33,263 nucleotides of DNA. Source: Eubacteriales bacterium (GTDB lineage Bacteria > Bacillota > Clostridia > Lachnospirales > Vallitaleaceae). Made by a program: the position numbers and the translations under genes. This document shows positions 16,364 through 26,087 of this stretch, piece by piece. Positions within the stretch are counted from its first letter, which is position 1, and every line of letters starts with the position of its first letter. Under the pieces are notes generated by a model, which made no database searches, was not told where the DNA came from, and saw only the letters and a list, made by a program, of their open reading frames with translations. The stretch spans positions 1 through 33,263 of the forward strand of contig JAUMXK010000021.1 of NCBI GenBank assembly GCA_030535295.1, read 5' to 3'.

Positions 16364-17650
16364 GTGATGTTTAAAATTATCAATGCAAAAAGAGTGTCGG
16401 AAAAGAATGAGCTGCAATGGATTGAAGTTTTAATTGATGGAGATAAGATAATAGAAATCGGTGAAAAAATAGCAGATAAGGAAGGCGTAGAAATCTTGGA
16501 TGCACAAGGAAAGTTTATTTGTCCGAGCTTTATTGATGTCCATGTTCATTTGAGAGAACCGGGATTTGAGTATAAGGAAACCGTTGCCACAGGTGCAAGA
16601 GCCGCTGCCAAAGGTGGATATACGACCATTCTGGCCATGCCCAATACCAATCCTGTCATTGATAGTGAGGAAATCCTGAATTTACTGAACGAAAAAAATG
16701 AAAAAGAATCCATCATTGATACCAAATTCTACTCTGCCATAACTTATGGTGAAAAAGGGGAAGAATTGGTTGATTTTGAAAAACAGCTGGCGGCAGGGGC
16801 TGTTGCTTTTTCTGATGACGGCAGAGGGGTTCAAGATGCCGGCATGATGTACGATGCTATGCTGGAAGCTAAAAGACGAGACAGTATGATTGTTGCCCAT
16901 TGTGAAGAAAACAGTTTAATCAGAGGCGGCTATATTCATGAAGGGAATTATAGTAAAGCACATGGTCATAAAGGGATTGTATCTCTTTGCGAGGATTTAC
17001 AGATTGCAAGAGATTGTGCCATTGCCTTGGAAACCGGTGCCCGTTATCATATCTGTCACATGAGTACAGCGAGTGGCGTAGATTTGTTGGAGTATTATAA
17101 AAGTAAATGTGATTGGATTAGCGGAGAAGTAACTCCACACCACCTCCTCCTGACAGAAGAGGATTTAAAAGAAGACGGTGATTTCAAAATGAATCCGCCG
17201 CTTCGTGGAGTCAAAGATAGAGAAAGACTGATAAAGGCATTGGCAGAAGGCACCATTCGTTGCATTGCTACGGACCATGCTCCGCACAGTGAGGAAGAAA
17301 AATCCCGTGGTTTAGCCTCTTCGCCATTTGGTATCATTGGCCTGGAAACTGCCTTTCCGCTTCTTTACACCAACTTGGTTCTGACCGGCAAAGTGACACT
17401 GGAGATTTTGGTCAAAGCTATGACAGAAAACCCGGCCGACATTTTCCGGATTGCCGGACATAGAATGAAAGTAGGAGAAAGTGCCAATTTAGTCTTGATT
17501 GACTTGGAAAAGGAATATGAAATCAAAAAAGAAAATATTATCAGTAAAAGCACCAATACACCGTTTGCCGGATGGAAGGTAAAGGGCTTGATTGACACGG
17601 TAATTTATCAAGGGAAGGAAATTGTCAAAGGAGGTCAAATCGTTGAATAA
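16364..17650 (+). CDS. pyrC: dihydroorotase
   Basis: This enzyme cyclises carbamoyl aspartate to dihydroorotate. About 428 residues, class I length. Metal ligands are visible as DVHVHLREPG near residue 60, later His in AHCEEN and CHMSTASG, and the catalytic Asp in ATDHAPHSEEEK. AGGAGG (16350-16355) is eight bases from GTG 16364 and eleven from ATG 16367. The GTG is slightly favoured; the choice changes one residue. The end overlaps the carA start by eight bases. Confidence 0.95.
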   Translation: MMFKIINAKRVSEKNELQWIEVLIDGDKIIEIGEKIADKEGVEILDAQGKFICPSFIDVHVHLREPGFEYKETVATGARAAAKGGYTTILAMPNTNPVIDSEEILNLLNEKNEKESIIDTKFYSAITYGEKGEELVDFEKQLAAGAVAFSDDGRGVQDAGMMYDAMLEAKRRDSMIVAHCEENSLIRGGYIHEGNYSKAHGHKGIVSLCEDLQIARDCAIALETGARYHICHMSTASGVDLLEYYKSKCDWISGEVTPHHLLLTEEDLKEDGDFKMNPPLRGVKDRERLIKALAEGTIRCIATDHAPHSEEEKSRGLASSPFGIIGLETAFPLLYTNLVLTGKVTLEILVKAMTENPADIFRIAGHRMKVGESANLVLIDLEKEYEIKKENIISKSTNTPFAGWKVKGLIDTVIYQGKEIVKGGQIVE

Positions 17651-18695
17651 AAAATTATTATTGGAAGATGGAACGGAATTTTGGGGAGAGTGTTTTGGTA
17701 CTTGTGAGGATGCCTTTGGGGAAGTGCTTTTTATCACCTCTATGACCGGCTATCAGGAAGTGTTGACCGACCCGGCCTTATTCGGGAAAATCGTTGTCAT
17801 GAGCTACCCTTTGATTGGAAATTATGGTATCAACCGAGATGATTATGAGGCCTTACAGCCACATTTAAGTGGATTCGTGGTCAGAGAATATGCCAAAGAC
17901 CCGAGCAATTTCCGAATGAATAAAAATCTGGAAGATTATTTGAAAAAAATGAAGGTACCGGGGCTTTTTGGGATTGACACCAGAAAGCTGACCAGACATA
18001 TCAGAGAACATGGCAATATGAAAGCGGCCATTTTGGATAGCGAAGTCTGTAAGAGTGAAGGCTTGGCCAGAATTGCAGAACATAACTTTGACACAAAGGC
18101 AATGGAGGCAACGTCTACTAAAAATATTTATCAAATCCCTGCCAACGGAAAGAGAGTGGTTTTGGTCGATTACGGTACCAAAAGCAGTATTATTCGTAAT
18201 TTCAGCGATATGGGCTACCATGTGACGGTCGTTCCCTTCGATACCGATGCCGGTGATATTTTAGACTTCAATCCGGATGCAGTGGTACTGGCAGGAGGCC
18301 CCGGAAACCCCAAAGATTATCCGGAGCAAATCAAGGCAGTCCAAGAATTAATAAGAAAAGTACCGGTATTCGGCATTTCCATGGGACATTATTTGATTGC
18401 TTTGGCTTGTGGTGCGGATATCAAAAAATTGAAGTTCGGCCATCATAGTAACGCACCGGTAAAAGATTTAGAAAGCGGTAAAATATTGATGACCGCTCAG
18501 AATCATGACTATACCGTTCACGAAGGGACTTTGGCCGGAACGGATTTGGAGGTCATATATCTTTCGGTCAACGATAGCACTATCCAAGGGCTTAGACATA
18601 GTAAGCAAAAAGTGTTTTCCGTACAATTTCAGCCGGAAGGCACCAAAGACGGACACATTGCATTTGAACAGTTTCAAAGATTGTTAGCAGAATAG
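17643..18695 (+). CDS. carA: carbamoyl phosphate synthetase small subunit with a lost glutaminase site
   Basis: In CarA, a class I glutamine amidotransferase domain splits glutamine and sends ammonia to CarB. The start is TTG 17643 (AAAGGAGG eight bases upstream), giving 350 residues. The N-terminal CarA domain is normal ([29 protein letters not shown]). The amidotransferase domain is not. The nucleophile motif GICLGHQ reads GISMGHY, with Ser246 (codon TCC at 18378-18380) for Cys. The HPE motif reads QPE, with Gln330 (codon CAG at 18630-18632) for His; Glu332 is kept. NGPGDP reads GGPGNP. The frame is intact and the overall fold seems kept, so I infer a structural or regulatory subunit and ammonia-dependent synthesis rather than a decayed gene. 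Confidence 0.93.
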   Translation: MNKKLLLEDGTEFWGECFGTCEDAFGEVLFITSMTGYQEVLTDPALFGKIVVMSYPLIGNYGINRDDYEALQPHLSGFVVREYAKDPSNFRMNKNLEDYLKKMKVPGLFGIDTRKLTRHIREHGNMKAAILDSEVCKSEGLARIAEHNFDTKAMEATSTKNIYQIPANGKRVVLVDYGTKSSIIRNFSDMGYHVTVVPFDTDAGDILDFNPDAVVLAGGPGNPKDYPEQIKAVQELIRKVPVFGISMGHYLIALACGADIKKLKFGHHSNAPVKDLESGKILMTAQNHDYTVHEGTLAGTDLEVIYLSVNDSTIQGLRHSKQKVFSVQFQPEGTKDGHIAFEQFQRLLAE

Positions 18696-18705
18696 GAGGA
18701 AGAAA

Positions 18706-21700
18706 ATGCCAAAGAGAAATGATATCAAAAAGATTTTAGTCATTGGCTCCGGTCCGATTGTTATCGGGCAGGCTGCGGAATTTGATTATGCCGGAACACA
18801 GGCATGTCAGGCACTACAGGAAGAAGGCATTTCGGTTGTTTTAATCAACTCCAATCCTGCAACGATTATGACAGATAGAGAAATGGCGGATAAGGTTTAC
18901 ATGGAGCCGATTACTCTGGATTTTTGTAAGCATATTATTCGCAAGGAAAGACCGGATGCAATTTTGCCATCTCTGGGCGGACAAACCGGTCTAAATATGG
19001 CAATGGAGCTTTACCACGACGGAATCCTCAAAGAAATGAATGTCGAAATCTTGGGAACGGATATGGAAGCGATTAAAAAGGCGGAAGATAGAGAGGAATT
19101 TCGTAGTTTGATGCGGAAAATCGGAGAACCGGTACCACCTTCTTTTATTGCGGAAGACATTCAATCAGCCGTCGATTTTGCCAATGAAATCGGTTATCCG
19201 ATTATCGTTCGGCCGGCTTTTACCTTGGGAGGAACCGGTGGAGGCATCTGTAAGGATGAGGAAGAGCTTAGAGTTACAGTGGAAAATGGTTTGACTCTCT
19301 CACCGGTGGGACAATGTTTGATTGAGATGTCGATTGCAGGCTGGAAGGAAATAGAGTTTGAGGTGATGCGTGATGCCAATGATACCGCAATTACAGTTTG
19401 CTCTATGGAGAACTTTGATCCGGTAGGGATTCATACCGGTGACTCGATTGTAGTGGCACCTTGCCAAACCCTTACCGACAAAGAAATGCAGATGATGAAA
19501 AACTCCGCTTTAAAAATTATCCGTTCATTAAAAATCTGCGGCGGATGTAATGTCCAATTGGCTCTCAATCCTCATAGCTTCGAGTACTATGTGATTGAAG
19601 TCAATCCAAGAGTTTCTCGCTCTTCGGCATTGGCTTCCAAGGCAACCGGCTATCCGATTGCCAAGGTGGCAGCTAAGATTGCACTTGGCTACCATTTGGA
19701 TGAAATTATCAATCCGGTCACAAAAGTATCTTATTGCTGTGTGGAGCCGACAATTGACTACATTGCCCTTAAGATTCCACGCTTTGCCTTTGATAAGTTT
19801 AATTCGGCCAATCGTAAATTGGGCACACAAATGAAGGCGACCGGTGAAGTGATGTCGCTGGGAAGAAGTTTTGAAGAAGCACTTTTAAAGGCGGTGCGCT
19901 CCCTTGAAATCAAAGCGGATCATATTGAACTTGCCAAATATAGAGATAGTGAAGATGCGGAATTGGTACGTATTTTGGAAAGAGCGGAAGATGAGAGAAT
20001 CTTCATTATCTATGAACTGTTAAAGAGAGGCTACACGCAAAAATACATTCATGATAAGACAAGAATTGATTTATTCTTCTTGGCGAAAATCGGCTATATT
20101 CTGGAGATGGAAAAGTTGCTGGTCAATGAAGATTTGAAAGACCATTTGGCAGCTGCTAAGAGAATGGGTTTTTCCGATTCGTATATTGCCAAACTGACCA
20201 AGAAAACAGTCGAAGAAATCACAGAACTTCGAAACGAATGGAAGATTCGTCCGGTCTATAAGATGGTAGATACCTGTGCAGCGGAATTTCATTCAGATAC
20301 CCCATATTTTTACTCGACATATGAAGAGGAAAATGAATCGGTTTGCAGTGGGAAAAAGAGTATTGTGGTGCTTGGTTCCGGCCCGATTCGGATTGGACAA
20401 GGGGTAGAATTTGACTATGCAACGGTACACTGTGTCTGGTCGATAAAAAAATCCGGTTATGAAGCCATTATCATCAATAACAACCCGGAAACGGTGTCGA
20501 CCGACTTTGCCATTTCCGATAAGCTTTATTTTGAGCCGCTGACCATAGAAGATGTCATGCATGTCATAGATTTGGAGCAGCCGGAAGGAGTAATCGTGCA
20601 ATTTGGCGGACAAACCGCTATCAACCTGGCAGCCGGACTGGCAGAACGTGGTGTGAAAATATTGGGCACTTCTCTGGAGAGCATTGATCTTGCCGAAGAC
20701 AGAGACAGATTTGAAAAGCGATTACAGGAGCTTTCCATTCCGATGCCAATCGGGGAAGTTACGGGCAGTACGGAAGAAGCACAAAAATTGGCAGCCAAAG
20801 TCGGATATCCCGTACTTTGCCGTCCATCCTATGTTCTGGGTGGCCGGAATATGGAAATCATATATTCAGATGAGGAACTGAAAGAATATATGGAAAGAGT
20901 GATTGCCGAAACGGAAGGTAGTCCTGTCTTGGTAGATAAATATGTTACCGGTATCGAGGTAGAAGTGGATGCGATTTGTGATGGTGAAAATGTATGTATT
21001 CCGGGGATTCTGGAACATATTGAGAGAGCCGGTGTTCACTCCGGTGATTCCATGGCAGTATGTCCACCGCTGAATTTATCCGAAGCGGTCAAGGCCAAGA
21101 TTGTGGACTACACGGAAAAAATTGGCAGAGGTCTTACGATTATCGGCCTTTACAATATCCAATTTGTCGTCACCAAGGAAGAAGAAGTCTATGTGCTGGA
21201 AGTAAATCCTCGCAGCTCGAGAACCGTACCTTTCCTTTCCAAGATAATGGGCATTGCTATGGCAGATGTTGCCTGTAAAGCGATTTGTGGCCAAGATTTG
21301 AAGGCTCAGGGGGCTCCGCTCGGTCTAATGCCGGAATTAAAAGATTATGCTGTCAAGATGCCTGTATTCAGCTTTTCCAAATTAAGAAAAGTGGATATCA
21401 GCCTTGGGCCGGAAATGAAGTCCACAGGTGAAGTTATCGGCAGAGATAAGGATATCAATAAGGCATTATATAAGGCGATGATTGCTGCCGGCTTTAAAAT
21501 GCCGGACTATGGTACCGTCTTATTTACTATCGGTGATAGAGATAAGACCGAGGCTCTTCGCATTGCCAAAGGTTTTGCCAATATCGGATACAATATTACG
21601 GCAACCGATGGCACACAAAGCTACTTGGTGGAAAATGGTGTGCATGCGACGACTGTCGGCAAAATCAGTGCCGGCGAAAACACGGTTCTGGATATGATTC

Positions 21701-21885
21701 GTAAACGAAAGGTACAGTTTGTCATCAATACTTTTACGGAAGTCCATAAAGCAAAGATTACAGACGGCTTTTTGATTCGTCGGGAATCGGTGGAAAATAA
21801 TATTCCGTGTATTACTTCTCTGGATACTGCCGGAGCGATTCTGAAGGTCTTAGAATCGAGGAGCTTTTCGGTAGAGGCATATTAG
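18706..21885 (+). CDS. carB: carbamoyl phosphate synthetase large subunit
   Basis: This subunit makes carbamoyl phosphate from bicarbonate, ammonia and two ATP. At 1059 residues it is full length. Two homologous halves are clear: the first begins [17 protein letters not shown] near residue 14 and the second [16 protein letters not shown] near residue 556. Each has an ATP-grasp domain with the glycine-rich loop (FTLGGTGGG and YVLGGRNME) and the EVNPR block (two copies). The C-terminal MGS-like domain (from about residue 935) is where allosteric ligands bind in E. coli. I see no missing catalytic residue. The SD is AGGAGG, ten bases after carA. Confidence 0.97.
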   Translation: MPKRNDIKKILVIGSGPIVIGQAAEFDYAGTQACQALQEEGISVVLINSNPATIMTDREMADKVYMEPITLDFCKHIIRKERPDAILPSLGGQTGLNMAMELYHDGILKEMNVEILGTDMEAIKKAEDREEFRSLMRKIGEPVPPSFIAEDIQSAVDFANEIGYPIIVRPAFTLGGTGGGICKDEEELRVTVENGLTLSPVGQCLIEMSIAGWKEIEFEVMRDANDTAITVCSMENFDPVGIHTGDSIVVAPCQTLTDKEMQMMKNSALKIIRSLKICGGCNVQLALNPHSFEYYVIEVNPRVSRSSALASKATGYPIAKVAAKIALGYHLDEIINPVTKVSYCCVEPTIDYIALKIPRFAFDKFNSANRKLGTQMKATGEVMSLGRSFEEALLKAVRSLEIKADHIELAKYRDSEDAELVRILERAEDERIFIIYELLKRGYTQKYIHDKTRIDLFFLAKIGYILEMEKLLVNEDLKDHLAAAKRMGFSDSYIAKLTKKTVEEITELRNEWKIRPVYKMVDTCAAEFHSDTPYFYSTYEEENESVCSGKKSIVVLGSGPIRIGQGVEFDYATVHCVWSIKKSGYEAIIINNNPETVSTDFAISDKLYFEPLTIEDVMHVIDLEQPEGVIVQFGGQTAINLAAGLAERGVKILGTSLESIDLAEDRDRFEKRLQELSIPMPIGEVTGSTEEAQKLAAKVGYPVLCRPSYVLGGRNMEIIYSDEELKEYMERVIAETEGSPVLVDKYVTGIEVEVDAICDGENVCIPGILEHIERAGVHSGDSMAVCPPLNLSEAVKAKIVDYTEKIGRGLTIIGLYNIQFVVTKEEEVYVLEVNPRSSRTVPFLSKIMGIAMADVACKAICGQDLKAQGAPLGLMPELKDYAVKMPVFSFSKLRKVDISLGPEMKSTGEVIGRDKDINKALYKAMIAAGFKMPDYGTVLFTIGDRDKTEALRIAKGFANIGYNITATDGTQSYLVENGVHATTVGKISAGENTVLDMIRKRKVQFVINTFTEVHKAKITDGFLIRRESVENNIPCITSLDTAGAILKVLESRSFSVEAY

Positions 21886-22066
21886 CAGGAGCGATGATTT
21901 ACTGGAATTGGCGATTGCAAAAATAAGTAAGCTCAAATTCAAATGTGCTTAGATACTTCAAATATGATTTGATACTTATGGGAATAAAGAGTGGAAAGTA
22001 ATGTTTGATGAAGTAGTGGGTTATAAAAAAGTGACATTCACAATATGACAACCAATCGAAATATAA

Positions 22067-22078
22067 GAACATATGTTC
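22067..22078. promoter_or_regulatory. LexA (SOS) box in front of the toxin promoter
   Basis: GAACATATGTTC fits the Gram-positive LexA/DinR consensus GAAC-N4-GTTC, and within the central bases it matches the best Bacillus form (ATAT). It is the core of a 16-bp perfect palindrome (22065-22080). The palindrome overlaps the first two bases of the toxin -35 element, so a bound repressor would block the promoter. An outer imperfect dyad (AACC...GAAA before, TTTCGGTT after) surrounds it. The remainder of 21886-22064 shows nothing I recognise. Confidence 0.7.
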
Positions 22079-22107
22079 TTGTGTTTCGGTTAGAAATATG
22101 ATAAACT
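22079..22107 (+). promoter_or_regulatory. promoter of the holin-like toxin
   Basis: TTGTGT (22079-22084), a 17-base spacer, and TAAACT (22102-22107) preceded by an extended -10 TGa. The start would be near 22114, so the toxin leader is about 65 bases. TATGAT at 22097 would leave only 12 bases to the -35 and is rejected. Confidence 0.65.
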
Positions 22108-22140
22108 AGCATACAGAAGCAGCTGGTACAAAAGGCTAAG

Positions 22141-22166
22141 CCTCTCGTTGACATTAAATCGAGAGG
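22141..22166 (+). promoter_or_regulatory. SD-sequestering hairpin in the toxin leader
   Basis: CCTCTCG (22141-22147) pairs perfectly with CGAGAGG (22160-22166) around a 12-base loop. The 3' arm covers the front of the SD (AGGAGG, 22164-22169), which is eight bases from the toxin ATG. Such masking of the RBS is common in type I toxin mRNAs. The 5' arm sequence recurs in the antisense RNA. Confidence 0.7.
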
Positions 22167-22177
22167 AGGTGGTGTAA

Positions 22178-22276
22178 ATGAGTGTTTTCGAAAGTTTATC
22201 TTTAATGATAGCTTTTGCTATTTTACTTCTTACACTTCTCGCCTACATCGATAAAAACGATCGTAGACGTAGATAA
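22178..22276 (+). CDS. holin-like type I toxin, 32 residues
   Basis: The peptide starts MSVFESLSLMIAF, has one membrane segment (about residues 7-24), then YIDKND and ends in four basic residues (RRRR). Start, length, the SLSLMIAF block and the basic tail match the putative holin-like toxin family (Hol_Tox; compare TxpA/BsrG-type toxins of Firmicutes). Such peptides insert in the membrane and stop growth when over-made. The strong SD is AGGAGG, spacing eight. The setting is typical: masked SD, convergent antisense RNA, shared terminator. Unusual features are the LexA box at its promoter and its place between carB and pyrK, inside a biosynthetic cluster. The family assignment is by recognition, not by search. 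Confidence 0.85.
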   Translation: MSVFESLSLMIAFAILLLTLLAYIDKNDRRRR

Positions 22277-22277
22277 C

Positions 22278-22323
22278 AAATAAGCCAATCCTTGTACTTT
22301 GCAAACCGAGGATTGGCTTATTT
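22278..22323. terminator. bidirectional terminator shared by toxin mRNA and antisense RNA
   Basis: AAATAAGCCAATCCT (22278-22292) pairs perfectly with AGGATTGGCTTATTT (22309-22323), a 15-bp stem with a 16-base loop and T-rich ends on both strands. It can end the toxin transcript and the antisense transcript, and it may also stop read-through from carB into pyrK. Confidence 0.85.
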
Positions 22324-22371
22324 CCCAATTTTCGAGAGGCAAGCCACTTTTTGGCGGTTGCTTCTTTTGAT
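22278..22371 (-). ncRNA. predicted antisense RNA antitoxin of the type I system
   Basis: From the promoter at 22378-22406 an RNA of about 94 bases would run from near 22371 to the shared terminator. Its 5' part (22333-22365, minus) holds a hairpin, GCAA-CC-GCC / GGCTTGC, followed by GCCTCTCG. That last string is complementary to the SD-side arm of the toxin leader hairpin (22160-22166). The 3' part is complementary to the 3' end of the toxin mRNA. Two contact regions plus a shared terminator resemble the par (Fst/RNAII) arrangement. The ends are predicted from promoter and terminator only. Confidence 0.7.
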
Positions 22372-22377
22372 AAGTAA

Positions 22378-22406
22378 AGTATATCATCAATACGTGGAAA
22401 ACGCAA
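22378..22406 (-). promoter_or_regulatory. promoter of the antisense RNA
   Basis: Read on the minus strand: TTGCGT (22406-22401), a 17-base spacer, and TATACT (22383-22378). The predicted start is near 22371. No LexA-type box is present here, so the antitoxin should be made constantly while the toxin is induced. Confidence 0.65.
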
Positions 22407-22450
22407 GGGGACATATTTACTTTAATACAAGAAAGGAACAGGAAAGCAAG

Positions 22451-24110
<1,660 letters not shown>

Positions 24111-24139
24111 ACACTGTTTGAAAGAGATATGGATTAAAA

Positions 24140-24182
24140 ACAAAAGCATTATCAAAGGAATTTTCCCGGATAATGCTTTTGT
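24140..24182. terminator. bidirectional terminator after pyrD
   Basis: ACAAAAGCATTATC (24140-24153) pairs perfectly with GATAATGCTTTTGT (24169-24182), a 14-bp stem with a 15-base loop and T-rich tail. It ends the pyr cluster and also the convergent minus-strand gene. Confidence 0.85.
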
Positions 24183-24188
24183 CTATTT

Positions 24189-24593
24189 TTATTTCCTGTA
24201 TTTTTCATAAAATTCTTTTACATCATTCGTTTGAATATCAATACATTCATCATTATCAATGAAGGAATCATCATCCGCTTTATAACATAAGCGAACATAA
24301 GACAGCGGCTGGTCCGAAGGGCTGAATTCCGGGTGCACGCCGCCTGCTAATAAGTAGAATTTCTCATTAATTTTGTACATAAGAATATATAAACCGGAAC
24401 CGGTATTTCTGCCATGAGCATAGGGACTGAGATCTGCCCAAGTGATATCTTCTTTTTGGGATAAAGAGTAAACATCTTCTATGGTCAGCGGTCTGGGTGT
24501 TTTGCTTCCTTTTAGTACTAGCCAAAAGAATAATATCAAAAGCAGTGCGGCAGTCAGAATAATGCCTGCCCATAGTTTTTTATTGGATTTCAT
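24189..24593 (-). CDS. membrane-anchored protein of unknown function
   Basis: I do not recognise this 134-residue protein. It has a short basic start (MKSNKKLW), one hydrophobic segment (about residues 8-28) and an outside domain of about 100 residues rich in acidic residues. Conspicuous stretches are TIEDVYSLSQKEDITWADLS, SGLYILMYKI and FYLLAGG; the ITWADLSPY...GLYILMY pattern suggests a small beta-rich domain. The start has an excellent SD (GAGGAGG). It lies 25 bases after the TPR gene on the same strand, so the two are probably one transcript. Confidence 0.7.
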   Translation of the reverse strand: MKSNKKLWAGIILTAALLLILFFWLVLKGSKTPRPLTIEDVYSLSQKEDITWADLSPYAHGRNTGSGLYILMYKINEKFYLLAGGVHPEFSPSDQPLSYVRLCYKADDDSFIDNDECIDIQTNDVKEFYEKYRK

Positions 24594-24618
24594 ACTTGCC
24601 TCCTCGTGAATTTCAATA

Positions 24619-25299
24619 CTATTTTATTTTTATATTTTTATTTACTTCTTCTGACGATTCGGACATCATTTCTTTTATTTCAGCAATGGCATATTGTGAA
24701 GAGGGACTGCCTTCATTTTCAAATGATTGAATTGCTTTTTTGAAATATTGTCGGGCATCGCAATGGTTACCTGAATCACTTAATATTTCAGCCATTCCTC
24801 GATAAGTGCAAGCAATCGTTGTCAGGTCCTTGGACTGCTCGGCATAATGAATGGCTCTTTTCATTTCTGCTATTGCTTTTTGAAATTCTTTGCATTTGGA
24901 TAAAATATAGGCTTTTTCATATAAATTGGTAGCAATGCGATGAAAGTCATTGGGAAAGTTTTCCAAGATGATTTCCGATTCTAAATCAAAAAGTTCCAAA
25001 GCTTTGGCATAGTTGCTTGCCATTCGTTCCACCATACCTTGTTGATGTAGATAAATATGTTGTTCTTCGGGATTTTGGGCGATATGCAGGAGTTCATCGG
25101 CAAATTGCCTTGCGATGTCGTATTTTTCAGCAAAGCATTCCACATAGATTAGTCCCATGAGAATGGAGCTGTATTTTTGGACATTCGATTTATCAATCGT
25201 ATCAAGGCATTCCAAATAGAGGGATTCCGATTGCTTCAAATCTCCTTTTTCAAATAATTCCCACGCCTTTGTAAGTTTTGTTTCAAAAGTATGATTCAT
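24619..25299 (-). CDS. tetratricopeptide repeat protein
   Basis: About 226 residues, all helical in pattern, with several TPR-like units: AWELFEKGDLKQSESLYLE near the start, ASNYAKALELFDLE, LSKCKEFQKAIAEMKRAIHYAE, and DSGNHCDARQYFKKAIQSFE near the end. TPRs bind partner proteins; no other domain is seen and the partner is unknown. The start at 25299 is taken because AGGAGG lies ten bases upstream and an extended N-terminus would be very basic. The protein has no signal peptide, so it is cytoplasmic. Its leader contains a notable repeat arrangement (25315-25510). Confidence 0.8.
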   Translation of the reverse strand: MNHTFETKLTKAWELFEKGDLKQSESLYLECLDTIDKSNVQKYSSILMGLIYVECFAEKYDIARQFADELLHIAQNPEEQHIYLHQQGMVERMASNYAKALELFDLESEIILENFPNDFHRIATNLYEKAYILSKCKEFQKAIAEMKRAIHYAEQSKDLTTIACTYRGMAEILSDSGNHCDARQYFKKAIQSFENEGSPSSQYAIAEIKEMMSESSEEVNKNIKIK

Positions 25300-25314
25300 G
25301 GTAGTTCTCCTCCT

Positions 25315-25490
25315 TTTCTTTTGACTTGTTCGTTGCACTTGTGTTTTTCAGGAATGTTATATTTGCTTTGTGAGTGCAATCGAAAAATGTACCATTTTTC
25401 GATTCGCGTTACCGCTCATATAACGAACTTCGCCAAAAGAAATCTTTATGCAAGCATCGTCTTTCTTTTGACTTGTTCGTTGCACTCACA
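25315..25490 (-). repeat. direct and inverted repeat unit in the TPR gene leader
   Basis: A perfect 25-base direct repeat occurs at 25315-25339 and 25462-25486. Between them lies an inverted copy split in two: 25422-25442 (AACGAAC and CAAAAGAAA, complementary to both direct copies) and 25369-25379 (TGTGAGTGCAA, fully complementary to the far copy, 7 bases to the near one). A perfect 12-bp hairpin (25378-25389 with 25393-25404) sits between the two halves. Read on the minus strand, the near copy directly touches the AGGAGG of the TPR gene. Similarity between the two direct copies extends further, to TATAAC/TATAAT. Confidence 0.8.
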
Positions 25491-25504
25491 GTTTATTCAC
25501 GAAT

Positions 25505-25510
25505 ATTATA
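25505..25510 (-). promoter_or_regulatory. probable extended -10 promoter of the TPR gene
   Basis: On the minus strand the sequence reads TGG-TATAAT, a perfect -10 with an extended TGn. I see no good -35. Transcription would start near 25498 and give a leader of about 200 bases that contains the whole repeat structure. Confidence 0.5.
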
Positions 25511-25648
25511 CCAAATAAATATGAGAAAAGGATTAAAAAGAGAGGGTTTTTGAGAAAAATTCATAGGGAGGAATGATTTTAGGATAAGTGAAGGTCAGAG
25601 AGTGGATTTCTTTTATTCCGTAGTTGAGGTGTAGGAATCAGATAGTTG

Positions 25649-25700
25649 TTGACACATTATGACTACTGTGATAGTATAAAAATATAACTACTGCTATAGT
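25649..25700 (+). promoter_or_regulatory. blaI promoter with two BlaI/MecI-type operators
   Basis: The -35 is a perfect TTGACA (25649-25654); the -10 is TAGTAT (25672-25677) after 17 bases. Two copies of a dyad ACTA-N6-TAGT occur at 25662-25675 (ACTACTGTGATAGT) and 25687-25700 (ACTACTGCTATAGT), 25 bp apart. The first overlaps the -10, the second lies just downstream. They resemble known BlaI/MecI operators (TACTACA...TGTAGTA), so the pair is expected to repress its own promoter. In 25521-25648 I see nothing clear. Confidence 0.8.
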
Positions 25701-25717
25701 CAAGAAAGGAGTGCAGC

Positions 25718-26077
25718 ATGAGTATCAAATTATTTGACTCGGAACTGAAAGTGATGGAGGCCTTATGGAAAGAGGGGGATTTGACGGCAGGACAACTGGC
25801 TAAGATTTTGAATGAGCAAATTGGCTGGAACCGCAATACTACTTATACTATAATAAAAAAATTGGTGGAAAAAGGTGCAATAAGACGCTATGAGCCGAAT
25901 TTTACTTGCAGTGCCTTAATTAGTAAGAAAAATGTGCAAACACAAGAAGTGAAAGAACTCTTTGGTAAACTTTTTGACAATTCGGCAGAATCATTTTTTT
26001 CAGCTTTTTTTAGCAGTCGGAAATTGAGCAAGGAAGAAATTAAGGAACTTAAAGAAATTGTGGAAAACCTAAAGTGA
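25718..26077 (+). CDS. BlaI/MecI family transcriptional repressor
   Basis: A 119-residue winged-helix repressor. The N-terminus LFDSELKVMEALWKEGDLTAGQLAKIL and NRNTTYTIIKKLVEKGAI form the DNA-binding domain; the C-terminal part (about 80-119) is the dimer domain cut by the cognate peptidase in known systems. It normally binds dyads in its own promoter, and two such dyads are present just upstream. The SD is AAAGGAG. The stop lies ten bases before the M56 peptidase gene, as expected for a BlaI-BlaR1 pair. No beta-lactamase gene is nearby, so the target may be something other than drug resistance. Confidence 0.9.
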   Translation: MSIKLFDSELKVMEALWKEGDLTAGQLAKILNEQIGWNRNTTYTIIKKLVEKGAIRRYEPNFTCSALISKKNVQTQEVKELFGKLFDNSAESFFSAFFSSRKLSKEEIKELKEIVENLK

Positions 26078-26087
26078 GGTGGAGAAT

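Noticed and set aside
18378-18695. CarA as a decaying pseudogene.
   Set aside because: The frame is intact, the N-terminal domain is well conserved, start and stop are coupled to neighbours, and only active-site positions are changed.
9202-22062. ACCAATCGAAAT occurs upstream of both the secDF promoter (9202) and the toxin LexA box (22051).
   Set aside because: A shared 12-mer is expected many times by chance in 33 kb, and the surroundings do not match further.
22097-22102. TATGAT as the toxin -10 element.
   Set aside because: It leaves only 12 bases to the -35; TAAACT at 22102 gives 17 and an extended TGn.
22292-22450. A longer reading frame for pyrK starting at 22292.
   Set aside because: It would start inside the toxin terminator stem and add 53 residues with no family similarity; ATG 22451 matches the PyrK N-terminus.
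25381-25401. The CGAAAAATG/CATTTTTCG hairpin as a transcription terminator.
   Set aside because: No T run follows on either strand and it lies inside the larger leader repeat structure.
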